Shown here: piece after piece, positions 8,465 to 16,691 of the stretch | Layout of the letters: the number at the start of each line of letters is the position of its first letter | Position numbering within the stretch: the stretch's first letter is position 1 | NCBI GenBank assembly: GCA_946886565.1 | Contig: CAMPIX010000019.1 | Coordinates: forward strand, 1-44,047 | Reading direction: 5' to 3' | Source: an uncultured Altererythrobacter sp. | Lineage (GTDB): Bacteria > Pseudomonadota > Alphaproteobacteria > Sphingomonadales > Sphingomonadaceae | DNA length: 44,047 bases | Notes under the pieces: generated by a model | What the model was told of the DNA's origin: nothing | The model's input: the letters and a program-made list of their open reading frames with translations, nothing else | Databases searched by the model: none | Program-made: the position numbers and the translations under genes

Positions 8465-8782
8465 ATGCCCAAGCTGATCGTCGTCAATCGCAGCGGTGAA
8501 GAATCGGCGGTCGACGTCGGCGACGGCCTGACCGTGATGGAAGCGATCCGCGACAACGGCTTCGACGAGCTGCTCGCGCTGTGCGGCGGGTGCTGCTCTT
8601 GCGCGACCTGCCACGTCCACGTCGACCCGGCGTTCAAGGACCGGCTGCCCGCGATGAGCGAGGACGAGGACGACCTGCTCGAATCGAGCGATCACCGCGA
8701 CGAGAATTCGCGCCTCGGCTGCCAGGTCCCTTTCACCGCCGACCTCGACGGCCTCAAGGTCACCATCGCCCAGGAAGACTGA
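8465..8782 (+). CDS. [2Fe-2S] ferredoxin, adrenodoxin-like
   Basis: Electron carrier of 105 residues. The cluster ligands fit C-X5-C-X2-C-Xn-C: Cys40, Cys46, Cys49 and Cys86, in [11 protein letters not shown] and RLGCQV. Two more Cys (43 and 44) stand inside the loop, which is unusual but seen in ferredoxins that serve P450s or ring hydroxylases. The N-terminus [13 protein letters not shown] is a typical beta-grasp start. GGGAAG lies upstream of the ATG. No reductase or oxygenase gene is adjacent, so the partner is unknown. Confidence 0.9.
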   Translation: MPKLIVVNRSGEESAVDVGDGLTVMEAIRDNGFDELLALCGGCCSCATCHVHVDPAFKDRLPAMSEDEDDLLESSDHRDENSRLGCQVPFTADLDGLKVTIAQED

Positions 8783-8790
8783 GCAATCTG

Positions 8791-8944
8791 ATCCTCCCCA
8801 TTTTGCGTCAGCCAAATGGCGAGGTGGCAGACGCCGCAGGCGGCTGACGGAGGGGCGATGGCGTGCCGTGCCCCTCCACCACGACCCGCTTCGCGTCTCG
8901 CGGTGCCCCTCTCCATTTGCGCCTGCGGCGAAAACGGGCAGGAT
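8791..8944 (+). repeat. Palindromic intergenic repeat, family A copy 2 (divergent)
   Basis: The left end ATCCTCCCCATTTTGCG mirrors the right end, whose complement reads ATCCTGCCCGTTTTCG. Inner arms around GGAGGGGC and GCCCCTCC are shared with copies 1 and 3, as is the GACGCCGCAGGCG block. It starts 8 bp after the ferredoxin stop. Confidence 0.65.
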
Positions 8945-8959
8945 CGCCGGATCAAAGGG

Positions 8960-8981
8960 ACGGTTTGGTTGTCCAAACCGT
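8960..8981. promoter_or_regulatory. Perfect 22-bp dyad upstream of cysK
   Basis: ACGGTTTGG-TTGT-CCAAACCGT has nine perfect base pairs around a 4-nt loop. It lies 8 bp upstream of the predicted -35 of cysK. Only a broken T tract follows (TATTTGCGTT), so it may be an operator for a dimeric regulator or a weak terminator for the ferredoxin transcript. Confidence 0.5.
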
Positions 8982-8988
8982 ATTTGCG

Positions 8989-9017
8989 TTGCTTGATAGA
9001 GTCCTCACGCCTAGCTC
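8989..9017 (+). promoter_or_regulatory. Predicted promoter of cysK
   Basis: TTGCTT, a 17-nt spacer, then TAGCTC, with the T of the -10 element 13 nt before the cysK ATG. No Shine-Dalgarno sequence lies in between, so the transcript would start at or next to the start codon. Confidence 0.4.
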
Positions 9018-9024
9018 ATCCACC

Positions 9025-10026
9025 ATGACAGCACCCGCGCCCGTCGCCAGTCCTCTCGATCTCATCGGCAATACCCCGCTCGTCCTGCTCAAGGGGCCGA
9101 GCGAGGCGGCCGAGTGCGAGATCTGGGGCAAGTGCGAATTCGCCAATCCCGGCGCCAGCGTGAAAGACCGCGCGGCGCTCGGCATCATCCGCGACGCCGA
9201 GGCGCGCGGCGAGCTCGAGCCCGGCGGCTGCGTGGTCGAGGGGACCGCGGGCAACACCGGCATCGGCATCGCGCTGGTCGCCAATGCGCTCGGCTACCGC
9301 ACGATCATCGTCATGCCCGACAACCAGAGCGCCGAGAAGATGACGACGCTGCGCGCGCTCGGGGCCGAGCTCGTGCTGGTGCCGCCGACCAAGTATTCAG
9401 ACTGCAACCACTTCGTCCACACCAGCCGCCGGCTGGCGGAGGAGACCGAGGGGGCGATCTGGGCCAACCAGTTCGACAACACCGCCAACCGCAAGGCGCA
9501 TCTCGAAGGCACCGCGGCCGAGCTGTGGGAGCAGATGGACGGCCGGATCGACGGCTTCACCTGCGCCGCGGGCACCGGCGGGACGATCGCGGGCGTCGGC
9601 ATGGGGCTCAAGGAACGCGACGAGAAGGTCACGATCGCGCTCACCGATCCCTACGGCGCGGCGCTCTACAACTTCTACGCCTACGGCGAGCTGAAGGCCG
9701 AGGGCAGCTCTGTCGCCGAAGGCATCGGGCAGGGCCGGATCACCGGGAACCTCGAAGGCGCGCCGATCGACACGCAGTTCCGCATTTCGGACGAGGAAGG
9801 GCTCGAATGGGTCGCGCGGCTCCTGCGCGACGAAGGCCTGTGTCTCGGGCTATCCTCGGGCGTCAACGTCGCGGGCGCGATCGCGCTCGGCCGGCAACTG
9901 GGCAAGGGATCGCGCGTGGCGACCATCCTGTGCGACACCGGCTTCCGCTATCTTTCGACGCTCTACGACCGCGAGTGGCTCGAATCGAAGGGCCTGCCGC
10001 CGTTCGACTGGCTCGAACGCGATTGA
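9025..10026 (+). CDS. cysK: Cysteine synthase (O-acetylserine sulfhydrylase)
   Basis: PLP enzyme of 333 residues that makes cysteine from O-acetylserine and sulfide. DLIGNTPLV opens the fold, the PLP Lys is in GASVKDRAA, the substrate loop is EGTAGNTGIG, and the phosphate-binding loop is GTGGTIAG. The end GFRYLSTLYDREWLESKGLP is longer than in E. coli CysK and resembles CysK2/CBS-like synthases. The ATG at 9025 is chosen because the frame upstream runs through the repeat and promoter region. It would use the sulfide made by the cysI-cysH operon at 38817-42915. Confidence 0.88.
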   Translation: MTAPAPVASPLDLIGNTPLVLLKGPSEAAECEIWGKCEFANPGASVKDRAALGIIRDAEARGELEPGGCVVEGTAGNTGIGIALVANALGYRTIIVMPDNQSAEKMTTLRALGAELVLVPPTKYSDCNHFVHTSRRLAEETEGAIWANQFDNTANRKAHLEGTAAELWEQMDGRIDGFTCAAGTGGTIAGVGMGLKERDEKVTIALTDPYGAALYNFYAYGELKAEGSSVAEGIGQGRITGNLEGAPIDTQFRISDEEGLEWVARLLRDEGLCLGLSSGVNVAGAIALGRQLGKGSRVATILCDTGFRYLSTLYDREWLESKGLPPFDWLERD

Positions 10027-10050
10027 CTGGTTTCGCAGTTGGGCTAGCGT
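10023..10050 (+). promoter_or_regulatory. Predicted promoter of the gene at 10057
   Basis: TTGACT (10023-10028, overlapping the cysK stop), a 16-nt spacer and TAGCGT (10045-10050). The -10 element lies 12 nt before the ATG, with no Shine-Dalgarno sequence between. This is the best -35 match among the five similar cases in the window. Confidence 0.5.
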
Positions 10051-10056
10051 AACCCG

Positions 10057-10425
10057 ATGCGCAGCTTTTCCGAGATCATGGGCGGCAGGCGCCCGGCTGC
10101 CCGCGAGGAAATCGCGGCCGGGATCACGGGAACGCGCGCGGAATCGATCTACCGGCTTCAGGTCGGATTGTCGGGGCTCGCCGCGGTGCTGCTGATGATC
10201 GCGCTGGCGAGCGTCATCATGGACCGCGCCAACCGAACAGAGGCCGCGAGCCTGCCCGAAGCCGCGGCGACGGTGGCGCCCACGCCGGTCCAGACCGAGC
10301 AGAACGATCCGCTCGCCGAAGTGGGCGTGATGCCCGACATGCCGGCGACGCCGACGCCCGATGCGACGCCCGCTCCACCGCCGGCGATGGTGCCCGGGCA
10401 GGGCAATGCGCCGCAAGCCGAGTAA
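10057..10425 (+). CDS. Small single-span membrane protein, function unknown
   Basis: 122 residues: a basic cytoplasmic N-terminus (MRSFSEIMGGRRPAAREE), one transmembrane segment at about residues 35-56 (GLSGLAAVLLMIALASVIMD), then a low-complexity periplasmic tail rich in Pro, Ala and Thr (about residues 67-122). I recognise no family. Its last 20 nt overlap the start of the next gene, so the two are probably translated together and may act together. Confidence 0.6.
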   Translation: MRSFSEIMGGRRPAAREEIAAGITGTRAESIYRLQVGLSGLAAVLLMIALASVIMDRANRTEAASLPEAAATVAPTPVQTEQNDPLAEVGVMPDMPATPTPDATPAPPPAMVPGQGNAPQAE

Positions 10426-11182
10426 GCTCGTCATCGCCGTTGCGGCCGTCGCTGCCGTGGTCGCGGTCGCGGCCTGGGCGCTGTCCGGTGGCGGGCGCGA
10501 CAAGCCCTCGCTCGGGCTGTTCACCACACTGCCGATCTACTGGGCCGAAACTGCCGCGCTGTCGGATATGCTCGACCGCAAGGCCCCCACCGGCTGGACG
10601 CGCGCCGCGCTGGAGCGGCGGTTCGAGCTCGTCCCGCTCGATACGCTTGCGGCGCCCGAAGGATCGGCTGCGCTGGACTTGACGGACGTGGATTACGTGC
10701 TGCTCGCTCAACCGCGTGCGCTCTCGCCACAAGAGAACGTCGCGCTCGACGCATGGGTTCGCAAGGGGGGGCATGCGCTGATCTTCGCCGATCCGCTGCT
10801 GACCGCGCACTCGCGCTTTTCGATCGGCGATCGCCGACGTCCGCAGGATGTCGCGTTGCTGTCGCCGATTCTCGGACACTGGGGGCTGGAGATGCGCTTC
10901 GATCCCGATCAGCAGGGCGGCGAGCGAACGATCGAGACCGACCTCGCGCCGCTGCCGGTGAATCTCGCAGGCACGCTCCATCCGCTCGACGGATTCCCCA
11001 CCAGCGAAGAGCAGTGCTGGATCGCATACGACCGCGTCTTCGCGCAGTGCGCGATCGGCAGCGGCGTCGCGACGGTGGTCGCCGATGCCGCGCTTTTCGA
11101 AGAGGCCCCGGACGGCGAGGGCGATGCGCGAGCCGAAGCGCTGGATTGGCTGACCGGCACTGCCTTTGCAGGCGATCGCTAA
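10406..11182 (+). CDS. Periplasmic GldG-like (ABC_transp_aux-type) protein, uncharacterised
   Basis: 258 residues from the ATG at 10406, which overlaps the previous gene. An N-terminal signal anchor (residues 6-25, KLVIAVAAVAAVVAVAAWAL) is followed by a soluble domain. The stretch VDYVLLAQPRALSPQENVALDAW with KGGHALIFADPL resembles the GldG/ABC-auxiliary glutamine-amidotransferase-like fold, in which a disordered catalytic site is common. Asp-Pro-Leu after the GGH turn fits that fold. No ABC ATPase or permease is beside it. Assignment is from recalled motif resemblance only. Confidence 0.55.
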   Translation: MRRKPSKLVIAVAAVAAVVAVAAWALSGGGRDKPSLGLFTTLPIYWAETAALSDMLDRKAPTGWTRAALERRFELVPLDTLAAPEGSAALDLTDVDYVLLAQPRALSPQENVALDAWVRKGGHALIFADPLLTAHSRFSIGDRRRPQDVALLSPILGHWGLEMRFDPDQQGGERTIETDLAPLPVNLAGTLHPLDGFPTSEEQCWIAYDRVFAQCAIGSGVATVVADAALFEEAPDGEGDARAEALDWLTGTAFAGDR

Positions 11183-11288
11183 GCGCGGTTTGGGGATTTC
11201 GCGGGATGGGCGCGGTCTCTTCCGGGTATTTCCCGTCTTTCCAAGGGTGTTACGGAGATTGCGACGCGAGGGCTGAAATCCGAGATTC

Positions 11289-11306
11289 GAGAAAGATTCT
11301 CTTTTT
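11289..11306 (+). terminator. Weak terminator-like hairpin after the gene at 10406
   Basis: GAGAA-AGA-TTCTC followed by five T. The stem is only 5 bp and A/T-rich, so the call is weak, but it is the only T-tract hairpin between this gene and mraZ. Confidence 0.25.
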
Positions 11307-11328
11307 AATCAGTATTTTACCATTCAAT

Positions 11329-11363
11329 CCCCTGTAATCCCCTAATTTTCCCTTTCTTCCCGC
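11329..11363 (-). promoter_or_regulatory. Phased AGGGN box array, candidate MraZ operator
   Basis: Read on the minus strand, pentamers GCGGG, AGGGA, AGGGG and AGGGG occur at 11363-11359, 11353-11349, 11343-11339 and 11333-11329, each exactly 10 bp apart; a degenerate ATGGT continues the phase at 11323-11319. In E. coli, MraZ binds TGGGN boxes separated by 5 nt upstream of its own gene, which is the same 10-bp period. The array ends about 150 bp before mraZ and overlaps a possible -35 region. Confidence 0.6.
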
Positions 11364-11514
11364 CATCGCGCGGATTACAAATGCCTTCCATCGGACAGGT
11401 CGTCTCGTGCCGCGCCCCGATTCGCCGGGGCGAGCCGCTATCGTTCACGCGATTTCGGCGGCGGGGAAGGCGTGTCCGGACGAGCAACCCTTTGGGCGAT
11501 AGGGGCGGGGCCGA

Positions 11515-12018
11515 GTGCCGGAGGCGCAGAACTTTACCGGATTTAGCGGCCAGGCCTTTTCGCTGCTCGGCGAAAAGGGCCGCTACGTTCTGCCGCCCGC
11601 GTTCCGCAATCTGGTCAAGGAATCGAGCGACGGCCGCACGCTGTGCATCGACCGGCACCCCCGGCTCGACTGCCTGGTCGGCTTCGGCCTCTCGCGCCAC
11701 GACGAGCTCGAGGCGCAGCTCGACCGCGAGGAAGACCTCGCGTGGAAGCGCGAGCGCGACTTCGACCGCGACACGCGCGCCGCGCAGCTGTTCGGCTATT
11801 CGCGCGTCCCGTTCGACGACAGCGGCCGCTTCATCATGCCGCCGCACCTGATCCGCCTCGGCAAGATCGACGATCAGCTCTACTTCCACGGGCTCGGCCG
11901 CTTCTTCACCATCTGGAACCCCACCGAGCTTGCGCGGATGAACGACGAGTGGGCCGGCGCGAAGGAAGCCTGCGCCGATTTCGTCGCCGAGCATCAGGCG
12001 AAGGGGAAGCGCAAGTGA
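11515..12018 (+). CDS. mraZ: Transcriptional regulator MraZ
   Basis: 167-residue ring-forming DNA-binding protein of the AbrB-like swapped-hairpin fold, first gene of the dcw cluster and usually its autorepressor. Two MraZ repeats are visible: [16 protein letters not shown] (residues about 19-34) and [16 protein letters not shown] (about 102-117), each with the DXXGR pattern (E in the first). The GTG start is preceded by a G-rich Shine-Dalgarno region. Its stop overlaps the rsmH start as GTGA. The likely operator is at 11329-11363. Confidence 0.93.
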   Translation: MPEAQNFTGFSGQAFSLLGEKGRYVLPPAFRNLVKESSDGRTLCIDRHPRLDCLVGFGLSRHDELEAQLDREEDLAWKRERDFDRDTRAAQLFGYSRVPFDDSGRFIMPPHLIRLGKIDDQLYFHGLGRFFTIWNPTELARMNDEWAGAKEACADFVAEHQAKGKRK

Positions 12019-12959
12019 CCGCCGCCGACGCTCCCCATGTGCCGGTGCTGCTTGACGAAGTCCTCGCTGCGCTAGCCCCGCGGCCGGGCGACGTGATCGT
12101 CGATGCGACCTTCGGTGCGGGTGGTTACACCCGCGCGCTGCTCGACGCGGGCGCGACCGTGCACGCCTTCGACCGCGATCCCGACGCGATCGCCGCTGGT
12201 TGCACCTGGCCAGAGACCGCAGAGCAGCCCCCGCGCCTCGTGCTCCACCCGCGCCGCTTTTCCGAAATGGTCGCCGCGCTGGCCGAGGCGGGCGTCGCGC
12301 AGGTCGATGGGGTGGCGATGGACATCGGCGTCTCCTCGATGCAGCTCGACCAGGCCGAGCGCGGCTTCGCGTTCTCGTCCGATGGCCCGCTCGACATGAC
12401 GATGGGCCGCACCCGCCCCAACGCCGCCGACTTCGTCAACGAGGCCGACGAGGGCGACATCGCCGACGTGCTCTACCGCTATGGCGAAGAGCGCCAGTCG
12501 CGCCGCGTCGCGCGCGCGATCGTCGCCGCGCGGCCGCTCGAGACCACCGGCGACCTCGCCCGCGTGGTGCGCAAGGCGCTCGGCTACCGCACCGGCGCGC
12601 CGAAGGATCCGGCGACGCGCAGCTTTCAGGCGATCCGCATCCACGTGAACGCCGAACTCGACGAGCTGATCGCCGGGCTCGCAGCGGCCGAAGCGCTCCT
12701 GCGCGAGGGCGGGCGGCTCGCAGTGGTCAGCTTCCACAGTCTCGAGGACCGGATCGTGAAGCGCTTCTTGCGCGAGGCCTCGGCGAAGGCGAGCGGATCG
12801 CGCCACCTGCCGCTTGCGGACAGCGCCCCGGCCGTGTTCGACCGGGTATCGAGGGCCATCCGCCCTTCCGACGCCGAGACCGCGCGCAATCCGCGGTCGC
12901 GCTCGGCGACGCTTCGCCACGCGGTGCGCACCGCCGCCCCGGCGCGAGAGGCGGCATGA
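12015..12959 (+). CDS. rsmH: 16S rRNA m4C1402 methyltransferase RsmH (MraW)
   Basis: SAM-dependent enzyme that N4-methylates C1402 of 16S rRNA. It has 314 residues from the GTG at 12015. [13 protein letters not shown] and [14 protein letters not shown] form the SAM site, and [28 protein letters not shown] is the family hallmark region. [17 protein letters not shown] and [15 protein letters not shown] complete the match. It overlaps mraZ (GTGA) and ftsL (ATGA). Confidence 0.96.
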   Translation: MTAADAPHVPVLLDEVLAALAPRPGDVIVDATFGAGGYTRALLDAGATVHAFDRDPDAIAAGCTWPETAEQPPRLVLHPRRFSEMVAALAEAGVAQVDGVAMDIGVSSMQLDQAERGFAFSSDGPLDMTMGRTRPNAADFVNEADEGDIADVLYRYGEERQSRRVARAIVAARPLETTGDLARVVRKALGYRTGAPKDPATRSFQAIRIHVNAELDELIAGLAAAEALLREGGRLAVVSFHSLEDRIVKRFLREASAKASGSRHLPLADSAPAVFDRVSRAIRPSDAETARNPRSRSATLRHAVRTAAPAREAA

Positions 12960-13483
12960 TGATCGCCGGCAGCCGCCTCCGCCAGATCGGCTGGGCCGTC
13001 GTGCTCAGCGTATGCCTCGCCGGATTCGTCGTGCTCACCTTCCGGGTGAACGCGGTGAAGAGCCAGGTCCGCCTCGCCGAGCGGCAGATCATCGCGCTCG
13101 AGCGCGAGAAGCTCCTGCTCGAAACCGAGTTCGAGACGCGGGTCAACCAGCAGCAGCTCGCCAACTGGAACCGGGTCGAGTTCGGCTATCAGGCGCCGCG
13201 CGCCGACCAGTTCCTCGACAACGAGCGCGAGCTCGCCGCGCTCGGCCTGCCGCGCGCGCTGGGCGCGCCGGAACCGATCCGCGTCGCCCGCGCCCCGGGC
13301 ATCGAGGACGGTGGGTTCCCTGCGATGGTCTCGCCGATCACCGGCCAGCCGGCCGCCGCAGCCGAGCCTGCCGAAGACCATGAAAGCGGCCCCCGCGAGG
13401 AAATGTCCGCACCCGCCTCGCTGGCCGAGCGGCTTTCGCGCGGCGCACGGCTCGGCACCGCGCTGGCGGAGGTTTCGGAATGA
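12956..13483 (+). CDS. ftsL: FtsL-like division protein
   Basis: Position between rsmH and ftsI, one N-terminal transmembrane segment (about residues 11-31) and the following heptad-patterned stretch [20 protein letters not shown] identify an FtsL-type bitopic protein that joins FtsQ and FtsB and activates FtsWI. At 175 residues it is longer than E. coli FtsL (121) because of a Pro/Ala/Glu-rich C-terminal tail from about residue 110. Sequence similarity in this family is low, so the name rests on context and topology. ATG at 12956; both junctions are ATGA overlaps. Confidence 0.8.
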   Translation: MMIAGSRLRQIGWAVVLSVCLAGFVVLTFRVNAVKSQVRLAERQIIALEREKLLLETEFETRVNQQQLANWNRVEFGYQAPRADQFLDNERELAALGLPRALGAPEPIRVARAPGIEDGGFPAMVSPITGQPAAAAEPAEDHESGPREEMSAPASLAERLSRGARLGTALAEVSE

Positions 13484-15201
13484 ACGCGCTCAGCGTCAGC
13501 ACCGCGATCTCGACCGGCCGGGTGAACCTCATCACCAACCGCCAGCGCTCGCTCACCATGGCGCGCTGGCGGGCGCTGTGGCTGGCGATGGTATTCGTCT
13601 CCATCGGCCTGGTCGCGCTGTCGCGGCTGGTGTTCCTCGGCCTCAGCGACAGCGCGACGACTGTCACCTCGCTCGAGCAGGCGCTGCTTCCGCCGCGCGG
13701 CGAGCTCACCGACCGCAACGGCATTCCGCTCGCGCGCGCATTTCCCGCCTACGCCCTGTGGTACAATCCCGACGCGCTGGGCGAAGAGGGTTCGCCGCTG
13801 GTCAAGAGTCCGCAGCAGGTCGCCGACGAACTGGTGGCGATCTTTCCCGATCTCGACCGCGAGGAACTGGTCGAAACGCTGATCGCCGGCAAACCCACCT
13901 ACTTGCGCCGCCGCGTCCTGCCGGAAGATGCGAACAAGGTGCAGGCGATCGGCGAACTCGCGCTCGAGATGCCGCACGAAACCGGCCGTTACTACCCGCA
14001 AGGGTCGATGGCCGCGCACGTGCTCGGCTATGTCGACGCGTCCGGCAACGGGCAGGTCGGGATGGAGGAAGTGCTCGACGAGCGGCTCAAGGATCCTGCG
14101 CTGCGCGGCGAGCCGGTCGCGCTGTCGATCGACATGCGCGTGCAGGGAGCGCTCGAGGACGAGTTGCGGCGCGGGATGCTGGCGGTGAACGCGGTCGGCG
14201 CCGCCGGCATCGTGCTCGATGTCGACACCGGCGAAGTCCTCGCGCTCGCCTCGCTGCCCGAATTCAACCCAAACAAGATCGACGCCGAGGGCGAAGCGAA
14301 CATGTTCAACCGGGTGACCAATCAGGTCTACGAGCTCGGTTCGACGTTCAAGCCGATCACCGTCGCCGCGGCGATCGACGCCGGCGTGATCCGCGACTTC
14401 GGCCGCCGCTACGACGCCTCCCCCGTCCCGATCGGCGGCTTCACGATCAAGGACAGCCACCCGCTCGGCCCGTCGCTCAACGTGCCCGAAATGCTGATCC
14501 ACTCCTCGAACACGGTCACTGCGCGCATTGCCGACGAACTCGGCGGCAAGCGCCTGCGCCAGACGATGATCGATCTCGGCATGAACGAGCGCCCCTATAT
14601 CGAACTGCCCGCGCGCGGCTTCCCGATCTGGCCGGGCGACGACTGGCCGCGCATCCGCACCATGACGGTCGGTTACGGCCACGGTATCGCGGTGACTCCG
14701 CTCCACCTCGCCAGCGCCTATGCCGCGCTGGTCAACGGCGGCATCTGGCGCCCTTCGACGCTGCGCAAGCTCGAACCCGGCGAAGCGCCGCGTGGCCGCC
14801 GCGTGTTCAAGGCTTCGACCAGCGCGCGCATGCGCCAGTTGTTGCGGATGATCGCGGTCTACGGCACCGGCCGCAACGCCGACGCGCCCGGTTACCGCGT
14901 CGGCGGCAAGACCGGCTCGGCCGAAAAGCCGGGCGACGGCGGCTATCGCGAGTCCACCCTGGTTTCGACCTTTGCCGCAGCCTTCCCGATGGACCGCCCG
15001 CGCTATGTCGTGATCGCCATGCTCGACGAGCCCAAGGGTACCACCGCCAGCTCGTTCCAGCGCACCGCTGCGTGGAACGCCGCGCCGATCGTCGGCAATC
15101 TCGTGCCGCGGATCGGCCCGCTGCTCGGCGTGCGGCCCGACAACTCGCGCGACGTCGACATCAGCGACCTGCGTCCGCTGATCGGCGGAGCGGAGGAATG
15201 A
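13480..15201 (+). CDS. ftsI: Septal peptidoglycan transpeptidase FtsI (PBP3)
   Basis: Class B penicillin-binding protein of 573 residues that cross-links septal peptidoglycan with FtsW. It has a transmembrane anchor at about residues 31-53, an N-terminal pedestal beginning PPRGELTDRNG, and a transpeptidase domain with STFK at 288-291 (active Ser288), SSN at 342-344 and KTG at 477-479. The spacing is normal. ATGA overlaps link it to ftsL and murE. Confidence 0.96.
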   Translation: MNALSVSTAISTGRVNLITNRQRSLTMARWRALWLAMVFVSIGLVALSRLVFLGLSDSATTVTSLEQALLPPRGELTDRNGIPLARAFPAYALWYNPDALGEEGSPLVKSPQQVADELVAIFPDLDREELVETLIAGKPTYLRRRVLPEDANKVQAIGELALEMPHETGRYYPQGSMAAHVLGYVDASGNGQVGMEEVLDERLKDPALRGEPVALSIDMRVQGALEDELRRGMLAVNAVGAAGIVLDVDTGEVLALASLPEFNPNKIDAEGEANMFNRVTNQVYELGSTFKPITVAAAIDAGVIRDFGRRYDASPVPIGGFTIKDSHPLGPSLNVPEMLIHSSNTVTARIADELGGKRLRQTMIDLGMNERPYIELPARGFPIWPGDDWPRIRTMTVGYGHGIAVTPLHLASAYAALVNGGIWRPSTLRKLEPGEAPRGRRVFKASTSARMRQLLRMIAVYGTGRNADAPGYRVGGKTGSAEKPGDGGYRESTLVSTFAAAFPMDRPRYVVIAMLDEPKGTTASSFQRTAAWNAAPIVGNLVPRIGPLLGVRPDNSRDVDISDLRPLIGGAEE

Positions 15202-16691
15202 GGCTCGGCAAGCTCGCTGCGGCCGCGGGCATCGCGCTCGATGGCGTACCTGGGGGCGACCCGGATACGCAAGTGACTGGCTTCGCGATCGACCACCGCA
15301 AGGTCGCGCCCGGCACCGTGTTCGGCGCGTTCCGCGGCGCGGCGTTCAACGGCGAGGACTTCATCGCCGCCGCGGTCGCCGCAGGCGCGGTCGCGGTGGT
15401 GACGCGGCCCGAGGTGCATGTCGATGGCGCGGTCCACATCGCCGACGCCGCGCCGCGCCGCGCCTTCGCGCGCCTCGCGGCCAGGTTCTTCACCCCGGTT
15501 CCGCCGACGATCGTCGCGGTGACCGGCACCAACGGCAAGACCTCGACCGTCGAAATGACGCGCCAGCTCTGGCGCATGGCGGGCGAGCGCGCGGCCTCGA
15601 TCGGCACGCTCGGCGTCACCACGTCGGACGAGAGCATTTCGACCGGGCTGACCACGCCCGACATCGTCACCTTCCTTTCGAACATGAGCGGGCTCGCGCG
15701 CGAAGGCGTGTCTCACGTGGCCTACGAGGCGTCGAGCCACGGGCTGTCGCAATATCGCAACGAGGGGCTGCGCGTTTCGGCCGCCGCCTTCACCAATTTC
15801 AGCCGCGACCATCTCGATTACCATGCGAGCATGGAGGACTATTTCGCCGCCAAGATGCGGCTGATCGACGAGGTCGTCGCGGAGGACGCCACCGTGGTGG
15901 TCTGGGCCGGCGCAAGCGAGTGGTCGGCCCGGGCCATCGAGCACGCGCGCAAGCGGCAATTGCGCGTGCTGACGGTGGGCGAGCGGGGGGAGGACATCCG
16001 CCTGCTCGCCCAGTCGCCGACCCAGCTCGGGCAGGAGCTCACGATCGAGCACGCGGGCGCGCGGCGCACGATCCGGCTGCCGCTGATCGGCGCCTATCAG
16101 GTCGCGAACGCGCTCGTCGCCGCGGGCCTGGTGCTCGCGACCGGCGGCGGCGCGGCGGCGACGTTCGACGGCGTGGCGCGGCTCCAGCCGGTGCGCGGGC
16201 GGCTCGAACGCGCCGTGATCGCGCCGTCGGGCGCGCCGGTCTATGTCGATTATGCGCACACCGCCGACGCGCTCGAAGCCGCGATCGCTGCGCTGCGGCC
16301 CCATGTCGCGGGGCGGCTGATCACGGTGTTCGGCGCGGGCGGCGACCGCGACGAGGGCAAGCGCGCGGACATGGGCCGCGTCGCTAGCGCGCAGTCGGAT
16401 GTCGTGATCGTCACCGACGACAATCCGCGCGGCGAGAACCCTGCGACGATCCGCCGCGCGATCCTCGAAGGCGCCGACGGGGCGCAGGAAATCGGCGACC
16501 GGCGCGCGGCGATCTGCGCGGCGGTCGAAATGGCCGGTGCGGACGATATCGTGCTGGTCGCGGGCAAGGGCCACGAACAGGGCCAGATCATCGGGTCGGG
16601 AGAGAACATGCGGGTATTGCCGTTCGACGACGTGAGCGTGGCGCGCGAATGCGCCGCGGCCCAAGGGGTAGGGCAGGGGGCCGAGGCGTGA
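15198..16691 (+). CDS. murE: UDP-MurNAc-tripeptide ligase MurE (meso-DAP adding)
   Basis: Cytosolic ATP-dependent ligase of 497 residues adding the third stem-peptide residue. The P-loop is TGTNGKTST. The Ser/His block is YEASSHGLSQYRNEGL, and NFSRDHLDYH is conserved. DDNPRGEN contains the DNPR sequence diagnostic for meso-diaminopimelate rather than lysine, so the wall is DAP-type. The ATG at 15198 forms ATGA with the ftsI stop; the murF GTG overlaps its stop. Confidence 0.96.
   Translation: MRLGKLAAAAGIALDGVPGGDPDTQVTGFAIDHRKVAPGTVFGAFRGAAFNGEDFIAAAVAAGAVAVVTRPEVHVDGAVHIADAAPRRAFARLAARFFTPVPPTIVAVTGTNGKTSTVEMTRQLWRMAGERAASIGTLGVTTSDESISTGLTTPDIVTFLSNMSGLAREGVSHVAYEASSHGLSQYRNEGLRVSAAAFTNFSRDHLDYHASMEDYFAAKMRLIDEVVAEDATVVVWAGASEWSARAIEHARKRQLRVLTVGERGEDIRLLAQSPTQLGQELTIEHAGARRTIRLPLIGAYQVANALVAAGLVLATGGGAAATFDGVARLQPVRGRLERAVIAPSGAPVYVDYAHTADALEAAIAALRPHVAGRLITVFGAGGDRDEGKRADMGRVASAQSDVVIVTDDNPRGENPATIRRAILEGADGAQEIGDRRAAICAAVEMAGADDIVLVAGKGHEQGQIIGSGENMRVLPFDDVSVARECAAAQGVGQGAEA

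Larger units (their letters stand above)
11183..11514. other. 332-bp intergenic region upstream of the dcw cluster
   Basis: No gene is seen here. It contains a weak terminator-like hairpin (11289-11306), an AT-rich stretch with the phased box array (11329-11363), a -10-like TACAAA at 11376-11381, three GANTC sites (11284, 11295, 11419) and a GC-rich hairpin CGCCCCG-N6-CGGGGCG at 11413-11432 whose loop side includes one GANTC. It probably holds the main promoter of the division cluster. Confidence 0.6.

Noticed and set aside
11496..11514. G-rich stretch just before mraZ as a second set of MraZ boxes
   Set aside because: The G triplets are not 10-bp phased and are better explained as the Shine-Dalgarno region of the GTG start.
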